Notes: generated from the sequence alone by a model not told the origin. A stretch of 64,000 bases of DNA from DAOVXM01 sp963746255 (GCA_963746255.1 CAVVAJ010000007.1:186001-250000); one strand, 5' to 3'. Shown: positions 1-9,585, counted from the stretch's first letter. Translations and numbers: made by a program.

Positions 1-1247
1 AAAGGGATGCGCTGGCTGAAGGGAATTTCTCGATCAGTTAAAAGAAATACTTCATCGATGGCTTTTCCAAGGACCTGCTCTTGCCCATAGCCCGTAATCC
101 GCTCTGCTCCGTGGCTAAAAAAGGTGATACGACCCTGTCGGTCAACTGTAACGATTCCCTCGACAACAGACTCCAGTAAATAATCCCCCCAATCCTTCTC
201 CTGGTTCAGTTCTTCCAGGCTGTGCCGGAGCGCAATCCGGGCATCCTCCAAGGCGTAGGATACCTCAGCAATCTCTCTGACCTTTGTATTCGTAATCACC
301 GGCGAAACCAGATCTCCCTTGCGCAGTGCAATGGCTGAATCTCTCAGCCGCCCAAGCGGGGCGCTCACTCGTTTAGCAAGCAGAGTCGCCATGATTGAGC
401 AGAATATAGTGACGATCAGAATTCCACCCGCGACATTCCGGGTCAATCGCTGCTGCGCAGCGGCAATTGCAGTCCCTGGCAAAAGCACAATTGTATCTAA
501 TCCCGCCTCACCATAACTGGATCGAATTATGAAGTTACTGGTACCATCAATGGTAACTTTATCCGTAGATGTATCATTCACGGGTGAAATCTCACGCGCT
601 GGTTGGCTGGCGATCGCCTCCCAGGTCTGGTCGTTATCCGGGAAACTTCCCCCAATAAGTTCACCATTGTAAAGAAGTAGAAGTTCCAAACCGATTTGCT
701 CGCTCAACCTAGATGAGAAATTGTTGCTTAACGCCTGTCCTACAACCACAATGTCCGTCGATTTGCCCATAACTGGATGGTATGCCAGCAGCCAGCCAGG
801 TATATCACTGCCAGAAGGTGATGGATAAATATTCTTCGATAAAACGGTTATGCAGGTTTGAGCCGGGATTTCGAAACCGGCTTGGGCAACAGGTTCTCCA
901 TGTCGGTCGCAGATCATTACCATGTCCAAGTTTGCACCTAACCGGAGCGTATCCAAATACGGGTTCAATCTTTCCGAATCGTCAAGCTCTAATAATGTAG
1001 ATAAAGTAGGGCGTTGGGCTGTGAGGATCGCCAGGTTGCTTAATTCGTTATATCGGGCATCCATCAGCGCCTTTACCGTCTGATTACCCTGATTGACCAG
1101 CTCCCAAGCCTGGAGGTCTAATTGTCCGCGGATCAGCCATATCGCCGGGATGCCGATCGTGCAGGCAGTCAGGCTGATGATGACAATGATCAGGATCACA
1201 CCCTGAGTTGGTAAATTTAATAGGTGCGCCTTGGTTTTCTTAGCCAT
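1..1247 (-). CDS. Membrane-bound PAS/HAMP sensor protein, probably a histidine kinase (C-terminus off the left edge)
   Basis: The reading frame is open from an ATG at 1247 to the window edge, about 415 codons. After a short basic N-terminus there is a membrane helix (about residues 12-35), then an extracytoplasmic sensor region of about 220 residues, and a second helix near residues 280-300. A HAMP-like linker follows (APLGRLRDSA...), then a PAS domain beginning near WGDYLLESVVEGIVTVD and containing the ITGYGQEQVLGK segment. The order TM-sensor-TM-HAMP-PAS is typical of sensor histidine kinases; the kinase core would lie beyond the edge and is not seen, so a cyclase or chemoreceptor output cannot be excluded. 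It is codirectional with, and 341 bp downstream of, a sulfate-type binding lipoprotein. Confidence 0.8.
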   Translation of the reverse strand, partial: MAKKTKAHLLNLPTQGVILIIVIISLTACTIGIPAIWLIRGQLDLQAWELVNQGNQTVKALMDARYNELSNLAILTAQRPTLSTLLELDDSERLNPYLDTLRLGANLDMVMICDRHGEPVAQAGFEIPAQTCITVLSKNIYPSPSGSDIPGWLLAYHPVMGKSTDIVVVGQALSNNFSSRLSEQIGLELLLLYNGELIGGSFPDNDQTWEAIASQPAREISPVNDTSTDKVTIDGTSNFIIRSSYGEAGLDTIVLLPGTAIAAAQQRLTRNVAGGILIVTIFCSIMATLLAKRVSAPLGRLRDSAIALRKGDLVSPVITNTKVREIAEVSYALEDARIALRHSLEELNQEKDWGDYLLESVVEGIVTVDRQGRITFFSHGAERITGYGQEQVLGKAIDEVFLLTDREIPFSQRIP

Positions 1248-1588
1248 AAGAGAGGTTTCATCGATCAGGTCACGACGTCTCACTTGCCTGAGTTTGATAA
1301 CGAATCAAAAAGCAGCTTTATTTCGGGACTCTTATGTCGTCCTAACGAAATGGTCAGTATGTTCTGATAGTTGTTCTCCCTGATTATCATTGGCAGTACC
1401 ACAGCTTTGAAAAGTAAAAGTTTGGTTTGTGACGGATAACGTGGCTATCACTAGCTTTCTCTAAATGTTCTGTCCACATCCAGCTCGGGGGTCACCCAGA
1501 TCGTTGCATGAGCATAGGAATACTGGCGTTTAATACTTGTCAGTACATCTTGCCGAAATTACTTTGCACTAATCCCATAGTTAAGAAT
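1248..1588. other. Intergenic region, no gene seen
   Basis: This 341-bp stretch lies between the sensor and the upstream binding-protein gene, both on the minus strand. I see no convincing ORF, tRNA or strong terminator. Its length suggests that the sensor has its own promoter. Confidence 0.5.
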
Positions 1589-2656
1589 TTACTCGTTCAG
1601 GCGTTGGACTTTAGCTACTGTTAATGGGTATATCCCCTTGTCGCCAAAGAAGGCGGGTGTAATCTGTTCCCATCCACCGAAGTACTCGACTGTGAAAAGG
1701 TCCTCGATATCCGGATAACGATCCGATGTAGATTTAGCTACTTCCGGGTCGACGGAGCGTAGTCCATACTTAGCAAAAATCTCTTGCGCTATCTGTGTAA
1801 ACAGGAAATCCACAAAGGCTTCGGCTACTGCGCGGGTTTCATGCTTGTCCGCATAGGCATCGATCACTGCGACAGGATTCTCAATGTGGATTGTGGAACG
1901 TGGGATGACCAGTTCATATGCCTGACCACTCATTTGGCCCACCAGGACCTCATTCTCATAGGTGATTGCGAGATCGCCGACCCCTTTCTCGAAATTAGTG
2001 ATGCTTTCTCGGGCGCCCTTGTCCATCACGGTGACATTGTTCAGCACTGCAAGGAGAAAATCTGTCGCCTCAGCCTGGTCATCTTTCGCTACGCCTTCAA
2101 CAAAACCACGTTCTGCAGCGCCATAAAGCGCCAGTATATTCCACATAGCTCCACCGCTGGTCTTTGGATTTGGTGTTAGGATTTCAATCCCCGGCTTTGC
2201 TAGGTCTGCCCAGTCATGTATTGCTTTCGGATTGCCTTCCCGTACCGCAAAAGTAACAATGGATGTGCTGACCATCCCTTTATAAGGACCGCTCTTCCAG
2301 TCGTGAGTGATCAGGCCAGCATTCTGAATGCGGTTGATATCAGCTTCCAAAGACAGTGCGGCAACATCAGCTTCGAATCCTTCGACGATGGCGCGGGATT
2401 GAGCTCCTGAACCCAGGTAGGATTCTTCAAAGACGACTTCCTGCCCGGTTTTTTCTTTCCACAATGCCTGGAAAATGGGGATCAATTCCCGGTAGGCTTC
2501 ACGCGGCGTTGTATACGCACCCAAGGTCAATTTCACTTGTTCTCCGGTTGTCGGGCGGGATTCTCCAGCAGGAGAAATGCTGCAGGCTGACAAGAAGATA
2601 AGCACAATTAGTGTCAAAAATATTTTTTGATATATATTCAGCGGCTCGAAGCACAT
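1589..2656 (-). CDS. Sulfate/thiosulfate-type ABC transporter substrate-binding lipoprotein
   Basis: The 355-residue protein has a lipoprotein signal peptide ending in LIFLSAC, so it is expected to be anchored outside the membrane. The mature part follows the Sbp/CysP pattern: LTLGAYTTPREAYRELIPIF, the FEESYLGSGAQSRAI segment, LEADINRIQ, the NPKTSGGAMW ligand-loop motif, and VDPEVAKS near the C-terminus. Family length is about 330-350 residues. The ATG at 2656 is chosen because AGGAGG stands seven bases upstream. No permease or ATPase genes (cysT, cysW, cysA) are in the window, so it is an orphan here. It may serve a distant transporter or act as a periplasmic receptor for the neighbouring sensor (inference). 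Confidence 0.88.
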   Translation of the reverse strand: MCFEPLNIYQKIFLTLIVLIFLSACSISPAGESRPTTGEQVKLTLGAYTTPREAYRELIPIFQALWKEKTGQEVVFEESYLGSGAQSRAIVEGFEADVAALSLEADINRIQNAGLITHDWKSGPYKGMVSTSIVTFAVREGNPKAIHDWADLAKPGIEILTPNPKTSGGAMWNILALYGAAERGFVEGVAKDDQAEATDFLLAVLNNVTVMDKGARESITNFEKGVGDLAITYENEVLVGQMSGQAYELVIPRSTIHIENPVAVIDAYADKHETRAVAEAFVDFLFTQIAQEIFAKYGLRSVDPEVAKSTSDRYPDIEDLFTVEYFGGWEQITPAFFGDKGIYPLTVAKVQRLNE

Positions 2657-2750
2657 CTCATCGCCTCCTATTCACAGATTGGATGCCCATACTAATAGTT
2701 TAGCTTCGTGTCATGACAGGGGTGATGATGAAGCTGTTATATATCTGTGA

Positions 2751-3133
2751 CAGCAGAATGCCCCTACAACTTTCTGGCACTTTTATCGTGGTCCTTATCT
2801 GCTGGGCATCAAGAAACCCGGTGGCAGTATCCAGGCCTTGATATCCCGCCTGATGGATCTCAATCTGATCGAGACATTCCGCCCATGGGCAGCCGAAGGC
2901 GCCGGCACGGGCGGCAGGTTTACGGATCTGGTACGTCTGACCGATCAGGGTCGTCTTGCTTATTGGTTGCTCACCAACCAGCAGCCGCTGGAGAATGAAT
3001 ACGAGTTGCTACTCGAACGCCATGTATCGCCAGGCACACGCAGCCGGATCCCTCGATACCCACGGATATCGACTGGGCCGATGCGCCCGAAACCTGGTGG
3101 CAGCTGGTGGAGGATGTCTGCTGGGAAGCCTGA
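2751..3133 (+). pseudogene. Fragment of an unrecognised protein, frameshifted
   Basis: A coding-like frame without a plausible start reads through FYRGPYLLGIKKPGG and a helical stretch (LISRLMDLNLIETFRPW, RLTDQGRLAYWLL) that resembles a winged-helix tail. Around 3020-3065 the natural-looking sequence moves to another frame, ending DIDWADAPETWWQLVEDVC and a TGA at 3131. The missing start, frame change and short length suggest a remnant of a larger gene. I do not recognise the family. Confidence 0.4.
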
Positions 3134-3180
3134 GTGACCCAGCACTTGCCCACCGTGATGCCTGAGTGCAACCTTCCGGC

Positions 3181-3270
3181 GCCAGAAAGACTGTCAGACC
3201 TTCAAGGAATCGTTGGTCGACCAATACACCACACATGGCATGCGCTTGCGAGCGAATTTACCGGTGGTGT
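3181..3270 (+). promoter_or_regulatory. Structured RNA-like element, copy 1
   Basis: This stretch shares about 90 bp with a second copy at 4712-4803. Both begin GCCAGARAGACTG, then contain the palindromic hairpin TTGGTCGACCAA, and end in an arm pair. Here the outer arms are ACACCAC and GTGGTGT enclosing a CGCT-TGCG-AGCG hairpin. Between copies the arms change together (ACACCAC/GTGGTGT against GCGCCAC/GTGGCGT), which supports RNA folding. It lies 240 bp upstream of the epimerase gene, on the same strand. It matches no riboswitch class I can name. Confidence 0.5.
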
Positions 3271-3510
3271 CTAAGGGTTCCTGGCTTTTGTCTGAAGCCC
3301 TGCTTGTCCGCTTGACTCCCTCCCTCATATCAATATAATATTCTATAGGCAAATTGAAGCGGTCGGTGCAAGACGGCTTCCTCAAACCAGCTTCATCCCA
3401 TCCATCCATGCCAGAAAGCCGACCCATCCATATCGACCGGTGCAACGTACCCGTATATGCACTGGACAGTCAGTATCTCGAAAGGTCTCTACAAGGAAAG
3501 GGAGGGCAGG

Positions 3511-4512
3511 ATGAACGTGTTTATCACTGGAGGGACTGGATTTATCGGCTCGCACCTCGTGAAACGCCTGGTTCAAGATGATCACCAGGTTACCTGCCTG
3601 GTGCGGAAGACCAGCGACCTGCGTCTCCTGCAAAGCTTGGGAGTCGCGATGGTAGAGGGGGACATCACCCAGCGCGCGAGCCTACGCCCGGGCATGCAAG
3701 GATGCGAGCGGGTGGTTCATTTGGCCGCCGCTTTCAAATTCTGGTTGCCCGATCCCGACATTTATCGCCGAGTCAACGTGGAAGGCCAGCGCAACGTAAT
3801 GGAAGTCGCCCTAGAGCTGGACATCCCGCATGTCATTGACGTCAGTACCGCTGGAATTTGGGGCAACGCTAAAGACAAACCAACCAATGAGAGCAGCACA
3901 TTTGGTGAGAAACGGTATGGACGCTATTTTCAAACCAAGTACGAAGGTCACCTGCTTGCCTGGGAGATGTATCAGAAACGCGGCCTACCCCTTGTGAGCG
4001 TGTTGCCGGTGGCTGTGACTGGCGCAGGCGACGATTATGTATTCGGTCCAATGATGCAGATGATGAAAGCCGGTCAGTTTTCCTCTCATCTGTTCCCCGA
4101 GAACAGAATGCCAACCGTCCATGTGCGGGATGTGGTAGAAGTGATCACACGCCTGCTGGTGAAAGACGGTATAACAGGCGAAAAATATATCGTCGGCAAG
4201 GAAAACCCGACCAACCGCGAACTGGATGACATGATGTGTCAAGCGCTTGGTCTTCCGTGTCTTCAAAAAACTATGTCTGGCAGCCTGGCTCTGATTACAG
4301 CCTATGCGTTGACACGCATCTCCGATATCACCAAGAAGCCACCCCTATTCGAATACGAAGGCATCAAACAGCTTCAATGCGATTGGCAGGTAGACGGGAG
4401 CAAAGTCGAGCGTGAATTAGACCTGGCCTACACGCCGGTGCACCTGGCCTTCGAAGAGCTGGCAGCTTGGTTGCTGGAGGAAGAAGGCAAAAAAACTGCT
4501 GTACCGGCGTAA
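3511..4512 (+). CDS. NAD(P)-dependent epimerase/dehydratase (extended SDR, dihydroflavonol-reductase-like)
   Basis: The 333-residue protein opens with the Rossmann motif FITGGTGFIGSHLVKRL and has the extended-SDR catalytic YxxxK (YFQTK) after a serine/threonine region (VSTAGIWG). Such enzymes reduce or epimerise nucleotide sugars or small carbonyl compounds using NAD(P)H in the cytoplasm; the substrate cannot be told from sequence. The start at 3511 follows a good ribosome site (AAGGGAGGGC), whereas an upstream in-frame extension lacks one. It is intact although its neighbours are broken, and it stands alone. HpnA-type hopanoid enzymes are related, but no hopanoid genes are nearby. Confidence 0.85.
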   Translation: MNVFITGGTGFIGSHLVKRLVQDDHQVTCLVRKTSDLRLLQSLGVAMVEGDITQRASLRPGMQGCERVVHLAAAFKFWLPDPDIYRRVNVEGQRNVMEVALELDIPHVIDVSTAGIWGNAKDKPTNESSTFGEKRYGRYFQTKYEGHLLAWEMYQKRGLPLVSVLPVAVTGAGDDYVFGPMMQMMKAGQFSSHLFPENRMPTVHVRDVVEVITRLLVKDGITGEKYIVGKENPTNRELDDMMCQALGLPCLQKTMSGSLALITAYALTRISDITKKPPLFEYEGIKQLQCDWQVDGSKVERELDLAYTPVHLAFEELAAWLLEEEGKKTAVPA

Positions 4513-4711
4513 TCGGTGTGCCCAGTTGTTCCGACCTGACGAAAGGTCTCCGCATTATTTTCCAGCAGGAGAAAGGTTCATTTATCCGATCTTTTTCAAA
4601 AAGTTGCTGATAAGGGTTGACAAATAGGCGAAATAGTGTAAATTAATAATCACAACCAAATAGGCCAGTTTTCTAAACGTATGCCTTTCTGCCCTCGTGC
4701 GGGATGGCAAA

Positions 4712-4803
4712 GCCAGAGAGACTGAAGCTGTCTTTCCGGTTATCGTTGGTCGACCAATGCGCCACACGTGGCATTCGCTTGGGAGCGAATGCAGCGGTGG
4801 CGT
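4712..4803 (+). promoter_or_regulatory. Structured RNA-like element, copy 2, followed by a T-run
   Basis: Second copy of the element at 3181-3270. The inner hairpin is perfect (GCATTCGCT-TGGG-AGCGAATGC), enclosed by arms CGCCAC and GTGGCG, and followed directly by TTTTTT (4803-4808). This last fold therefore looks like an intrinsic terminator at the end of a leader. A ribosome site and GTG start for a small membrane protein follow within 35 bp. A leader with an upstream hairpin plus terminator is the layout of a transcriptional attenuator or riboswitch, but the ligand is unknown. Confidence 0.55.
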
Positions 4804-4836
4804 TTTTTGTGTTCTGGCAAAACTGGAGGTGGCATC

Positions 4837-5133
4837 GTGAACGAAATCGTCATACCAAAGCGCTTTATCATCCTCGGCTTGGTTTTGATTGGCCTGGTTG
4901 CGACGGCGATTTGGTTCGCGCCGCAGCTCTACGGCAGCTCCCCGGCGCAGGCTGGCGAGGCTGCCACACCTGTCTCTCCATCGATTGACCAATCGGAAGC
5001 CGAGGATCCCGCTGCCAGGGATGCCGCCCTTGCCGGCGCCAAAGCAGCAATTGGTAGAAGGTCATCTGGTAAACGAAACAATATTGTTCAGCCAGGCCAG
5101 TTGTCGATTTGGAGCAATCTAAAGGAGGAATAA
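4837..5133 (+). CDS. Small single-pass membrane or secreted protein, unknown function
   Basis: The GTG start at 4837 has GGAGGT eight bases upstream. The 98-residue product has a basic start (MNEIVIPKRF), one hydrophobic helix (IILGLVLIGLVATAIWF), then an Ala/Pro/Ser/acid-rich extracytoplasmic tail. No conserved domain is recognised. It sits immediately downstream of the structured element, so its expression may be controlled by that leader, and it is followed by a strong hairpin at 5167-5197. It forms a compact single-gene unit. Confidence 0.6.
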   Translation: MNEIVIPKRFIILGLVLIGLVATAIWFAPQLYGSSPAQAGEAATPVSPSIDQSEAEDPAARDAALAGAKAAIGRRSSGKRNNIVQPGQLSIWSNLKEE

Positions 5134-5166
5134 CCCCAAATATAGAAGTATCCCACAATCACCATT

Positions 5167-5207
5167 CCGGTTCTGGCAGCCGATCTGCCGGAACCGGATA
5201 TCTTTCA
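5167..5207 (+). terminator. Hairpin terminator after the small membrane protein gene
   Basis: Thirteen-base arms CCGGTTCTGGCAG and CTGCCGGAACCGG pair with one G-U, separated by a five-base loop, and are followed by ATATCTTTC. The T-run is weak but the stem is very stable, and it lies 34 bp after the stop codon. Confidence 0.7.
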
Positions 5208-5365
5208 CTCTTTCAGCCAATCAGTATTTGTCCACAATTTTGTCCGATAAATTTAGACCCAATCGGTTATTAGAACATGTTTAATCTAGATATCTCCATG
5301 TGGTTCTTATCAGGTAGTTTCCTGGATAAACGAAATTGTCAAACGAGGGAAGATGATGACGCGGG

Positions 5366-5785
5366 ATGAAAAACCTGTTTATTCCGAAAGTCGATGGCAA
5401 ACGGTGGCCGAGTTATCGCTACGCGGCAAGTTGGGTTGTGAGCATGAGGGCATCGGAAAAGGTTGCAGAAATTCTAATGAGCATTCATATCCCTGATAGA
5501 GTTCTCGTGGAGGCAAAGCAAGCAGTTGCCAAGGTAATGGAAAAGGAAATGTCTAACATGGTGGCCGATCAGGCACAACGGGTCTTCACAATACTGGTCC
5601 AGACCCAAGTAGCTCAATCATTGGAAACGCCTGCAGCTGAAGCCGACAGCAGTGAAACGCATTCACCATCGAGAGGATGGAGTTTCTTTCTCACTGAAAA
5701 AAGAATATCAGAAACCAAGTTGGGTAATCCAATGTATCATGTTGTAATAAACGTTTATCTCTATCACGAAGGTCGTCAGGCTTAG
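5366..5785 (+). CDS. Uncharacterised protein, N-terminus uncertain
   Basis: The frame encodes 139 residues, with a helical middle (SIHIPDRVLVEAKQAVAKVM) and an ordered-looking C-terminus (NPMYHVVINVYLYHE). A second frame starting at ATG 5353 has the better ribosome site (GAGGG) and a more protein-like N-terminus (MMTRDEKPVYSESRWQTVAE) but stops at 5496. The gene may therefore carry a frameshift near 5440, joining that N-terminus to RASEKVAEIL. No family is recognised. There are no codirectional partners. Confidence 0.4.
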   Translation: MKNLFIPKVDGKRWPSYRYAASWVVSMRASEKVAEILMSIHIPDRVLVEAKQAVAKVMEKEMSNMVADQAQRVFTILVQTQVAQSLETPAAEADSSETHSPSRGWSFFLTEKRISETKLGNPMYHVVINVYLYHEGRQA

Positions 5786-6109
5786 TCAGATGAAAGTTGC
5801 AGCCGGAGAATTGGTTCCTCTCTCTTCAGAGGTGCAAGTCTGAGAAAACAACTGTACTTTTCCAATTTTGACAAGCACAGTTTGTTGCACGGAATTAATT
5901 TTCAAGGGTGTCTGGCGGTACCACTCTGCTCTTTATATCAAGTCGTAAAATCGGATAATTTCTATACTGTCTACCTTCCGATGGCTATTCTTCACCTAGA
6001 CTCTTGATTATTGAGGTTCATATTATTTGATTAAGGTTCGCTCCTTTGCATATTAGGCGAACAAGCTTAACCGATTTTCGTAAACGTCAATAAAATCGGA
6101 GGGAGGTGT
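5786..6109. other. Intergenic region, no gene seen
   Basis: This stretch lies between two convergent genes. I see no ORF, tRNA or strong hairpin with a T-run in its 324 bp. Confidence 0.5.
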
Positions 6110-7791
6110 TCATTCATGAAGTAATACATAACCCGATTCCACTCTTAGCGAAGTTACTACGGCATCCAATAACGTTAAATCGGGTGTGAATTCTATTGGG
6201 AGAAGTTGGTCCAAAATTGCCGTCGTCTCCGACAGGTAGGTGTCATAATTGGCGTGGAAAGCATCCCAGTCCTCCACCTCTATCGTGTCTGGTAAGACGG
6301 CCGTGGTCAGCGGGAAGAAGGCGGCCACGTAATAAGCTCCATCGTCAGTGAAACCCTGGAAAGTGTAAAAAAGCTCCTGGCTGAGCATGATCGGGTGCGG
6401 ATCCTGGCTGTGCTGGCTGATGAAACGGAGACCCTGGATATTGCCGGAAACAAGATACTGAGCCTGAGCGTGGAACACCTGAGCGGAGTTGGTAAGTGGT
6501 AGCAACGGCAATTCACCGGCGGGTACCGTCCCTCTTTCCGCCAGTAGATTTCGCAATGTTTCAATTTGAGTTTGGACCAACGGGTTGATATCGACCAGCT
6601 CAGCCAGCGGGAAAACGAGAATCTGCGCCTCGGCCGCCAGATTAAAACCCATCGGTCGCCGGGACGGCGACAGGCCTGGGTCGGCAAATGTGAAGCGTAT
6701 GTGTTCAGGGATAGCAAGCCAGTACGATGGGCCTTCCAGAATTTCCGGAAGAGGTGTGGCAGGTTTCACCTCCGGCCAGATGCTGATAGCCAGCGATGGG
6801 TCAGCGGAAAAGTGAACGCCCAAATAATCAACAGTGAATGGATCTTGCCCGTTAGCGGTGATCGTTCCATCTAGCTGGTTGCCCCACAGGCTGCGTCCGC
6901 TAATTTGAGCAATAGATTCCGGTACTGGACCGCTCAACTGGTTGTAGCTCAAATCGAGTTCGGAGAGCTGGCTCAGATCTGCCCAACGCCGCCGGAATGA
7001 CGCCACTGAGTTGATTGTGTGACAGGTAGAGAGAGTATAACTGGACCAGATTGCCCAATTCTGCGGGAATGACGCCGCTAAGCTGGTTGTGAGAGAGAAC
7101 GAGCGACTGTAAGACTCTCCAATATTACCCAATGCTGGTGGAATTGACCCGCTGAGCTTGATTGTTACCCAAAGAGAGGGTTCGCAGTTTCGGCAAGTCA
7201 CCCAATTCGGTGGGAACAGGACCCGCTGAGCTGATTGCCCGACATATCAAGAGAAACCAGCTCGGATAGGTTACCCAGTTCTGTCGGAATGGGTCCGAAC
7301 AGCCGGTTGGACCGACAAACCGAGCGTACGCAAGTGGGATAGGTTGCCTAGCTCAGGTGGCAAGATACCTGTCAGCTGGTTGTAACCCAGGCTGATGTGG
7401 CTGATGTGGCCGCCTGTACACTCGATTCCTGACCAGTGCACAGGTGTAACCGTTGCCAGCCAGCCGCTGTTATCGACCCAACTGGGCCCATTCGGTGCTG
7501 GTGTACAGGGCGACCAATGCTTCACACTCAACGGAGGGGATCTGGTTCACATTTGCGCAGTCAAATCCAATAGTAGCATTTGACGTTACTGTGCCAGATA
7601 AGCCCGTATTCTGACGTCGTCTTATCTCCTACATCCCTATCTGATAGTTGTTTATTTACTACTGTCGAGGTATGCTGGGTTCCTTGTATCTGTTCCAGTT
7701 CCACAAGCCGCTAACAGAATAAGAGAGAAAAGAAGCGCCAAAGAGAGCGCCATCCATGGGATTGGCCATGATTGGAAGTGTTTACTCATTT
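6110..7791 (-). pseudogene. Broken leucine-rich-repeat lipoprotein gene
   Basis: An ATG at 7791 begins a lipoprotein signal peptide ending LILLAAC, but this frame stops within 47 codons. Further along, other frames give the LRR cap (GPSWVDNSGWL, HWSGIECTGG) and plant-type repeats (LGYNQLTGILPPELGNLSHL), with changes of frame near 7270 and 7200. From about 6750 a single frame gives a C-terminal domain (IPEHIRFTFADPG, LFYTFQGFTDDGAYYVAAFFPL, TIEVEDWDAFHANY). That domain also occurs in the next gene upstream, where it is joined to WD40 repeats. At least three frame disruptions suggest a decayed surface-displayed gene or accumulated assembly indels. Confidence 0.7.
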
Positions 7792-7832
7792 CTATATTCC
7801 TAAATTACCAGGCCTCCTTTACTGAAAATATT

Positions 7833-9551
7833 CTAACCAAGTGAGTTTTGATTAATATCCAATTTTTTATGGCTGAATCCAGCTAACGCCAGGAACCTGG
7901 TGTATGAACCGGTCACAGTCGTTGTATCAAACTTGTGCTTCGGCATGCTTATGGACACGAACTTTTCCCGACATACATCAAGTTGGCCATCTTCAACTCG
8001 CCAGATCCGGGTTTCGACCCAATCGGATGACAGCAGCAAAGAGCTATCTGGTGAAAAGAACAATATACCAACGGGCGCGGGATGTCCTTCCAGAGTGCGT
8101 ATCTTCTGTACCCCATCCGGAGAGCTGAGAACGACATCGAACTTCTCCCCAATCTCAGAATAAGCCAGGAAACGTCCATCCGGCGAAAAAGCCATGGCCA
8201 TGCTGTTGATCCCGGGGTTTCCACCGAGCAGTTCTGTTCCATTTGAAGTCTTCCACAAAAACAAGCCATTGGCTGTATCGGATGCGACCACCTGACCATC
8301 GGGTGAAAAGGAAATATCCGAAGTATCATATCCACCATAAGCCCCCAATTCTCTGACCAACTTGTAATCCTTTAGGTCCCACAACTTTACCGGACCATCG
8401 AAGGGGATCGTAGCCAGCATTGTTCCATCCGGCGAAATGCCGATTCCCAGCACTTCATCCGGGAAACCAAGTGCTCCCGGTGGTTGAAAAGCATGGATCA
8501 GGTTCCCTTCCATATCCCAGATCCTGACCCAGGTATCATGGGAGGCCGAAAACAATCGATCGCCATTGGGCGAGAAACTAAGCTTCCCGATTATGTCCGT
8601 GTGCCCGGTCAGTGTGTGGAGAAGTTTCTTGTCCGAAATGCGGATCAACTGAATGCTGAAGTCTTCAAGCGCCCAGGCGAGAATTTCTCCATCCGGGGAC
8701 AGGGCGACTGCCGGATAGTTTAAATTGGTCGGTGCATCCAGGAATTCTTCCTCTTCCATGGTTTGCAGGTTGAATATTTGGACGCCATTTTCTGCTCTGA
8801 CAAGTATTCTGTCACCATCCGGCATAAAGGCAATTGGGGAAAAACCCGTAACAAAGCATGGCGGTTCCGGTGTGGGTGTAGCGCTGGCGCTCAGGGTGTC
8901 GGTGCGAGGGGAGGTTACAGGAGTAGGGGAAATGGTCATGGATCTGATCAAGTTGTCAAAGTTCTCCAGATCCGGCTCAAAATCATCAGGCTTAAGCATC
9001 TCCATCCTGGAGGTCATATCTACCATATAGTCCTGATATCCCTGATTGAATGCATCCCAGTCCTCGACCTGGATCTTGTCCGGTAGTAGAGAAACATACA
9101 GGGGGAAGAAGGCAGCTACATATAGGCTTCCATCATCGGTCAAGCCCTGGAAGGTGTAGAACACGTCCGGATTGACAACTGGCTTAGCCTCCTGGGAATA
9201 GCGAGCAATGAAGCGCAGGCCACGCCCACCTTGAAATTCTAGGCTCGCTACCAGTACACGCAAATCCTGGGCGCTGTTGAACGTGGGCAGGACCGGCAGC
9301 TCTCCCTCATTTGGAAGAGCATTGTCATCAAGAAGAATTTTCAGAGCTTCAATCCGCTCGCCGGCTAGAGGGCTGATTTCAGCGTATTCCCTTGTTGGGA
9401 GGATGAAGATTTGCGGCAGAATCTCTGGGTTCTCAAGGTTCTGGTGACTTAACCAAGGAACCCAACCAGGCAGGAAGCCGGCAAACGGTTCACGCACAGT
9501 GTAGGGGTTGGAAAAGTCAAAGCGCACATGCTCCGGGATGTCGTCATACAT
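7833..9551 (-). CDS. WD40-repeat protein with an N-terminal domain shared with the adjacent LRR gene (3' intact part of a disrupted lipoprotein gene)
   Basis: The open frame of 572 residues starts in the middle of a domain (IPEHVRFDFSNPY, VFYTFQGLTDDGSLYVAAFF, DKIQVEDWDAFNQGY) that occupies about residues 1-210. A Thr/Pro linker follows (TPVTSPRTDTLSASATPTPEP), then WD40 repeats (LSPDGEILAWALED, HTLTGHTDIIGKLSFSPNGDRLFSASHD, VRIWDMEGN). WD40 blades form a propeller used for protein binding. The natural start is missing: sequence continuing the domain and a lipoprotein signal lie upstream in other frames (9586-10241), so the original product was an anchored extracytoplasmic protein. The function of the shared domain is unknown. 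Confidence 0.75.
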   Translation of the reverse strand: MYDDIPEHVRFDFSNPYTVREPFAGFLPGWVPWLSHQNLENPEILPQIFILPTREYAEISPLAGERIEALKILLDDNALPNEGELPVLPTFNSAQDLRVLVASLEFQGGRGLRFIARYSQEAKPVVNPDVFYTFQGLTDDGSLYVAAFFPLYVSLLPDKIQVEDWDAFNQGYQDYMVDMTSRMEMLKPDDFEPDLENFDNLIRSMTISPTPVTSPRTDTLSASATPTPEPPCFVTGFSPIAFMPDGDRILVRAENGVQIFNLQTMEEEEFLDAPTNLNYPAVALSPDGEILAWALEDFSIQLIRISDKKLLHTLTGHTDIIGKLSFSPNGDRLFSASHDTWVRIWDMEGNLIHAFQPPGALGFPDEVLGIGISPDGTMLATIPFDGPVKLWDLKDYKLVRELGAYGGYDTSDISFSPDGQVVASDTANGLFLWKTSNGTELLGGNPGINSMAMAFSPDGRFLAYSEIGEKFDVVLSSPDGVQKIRTLEGHPAPVGILFFSPDSSLLLSSDWVETRIWRVEDGQLDVCREKFVSISMPKHKFDTTTVTGSYTRFLALAGFSHKKLDINQNSLG

Positions 9552-9585
9552 AAAACCTGATGGATCAACATAACCAAGGATGTTC

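Noticed and set aside
3181..4803. The paired 90-bp element as an insertion sequence or MITE
   Set aside because: Both copies have the same orientation, no terminal inverted repeats bounding the whole, and no target duplication; arm changes compensate each other, which favours RNA structure.
4660..4803. Assignment of the structured element to the c-di-GMP-I riboswitch
   Set aside because: Only a short GGCAAAGCC-like segment in copy 2 is reminiscent; copy 1 lacks it and the rest of the aptamer consensus is not seen.
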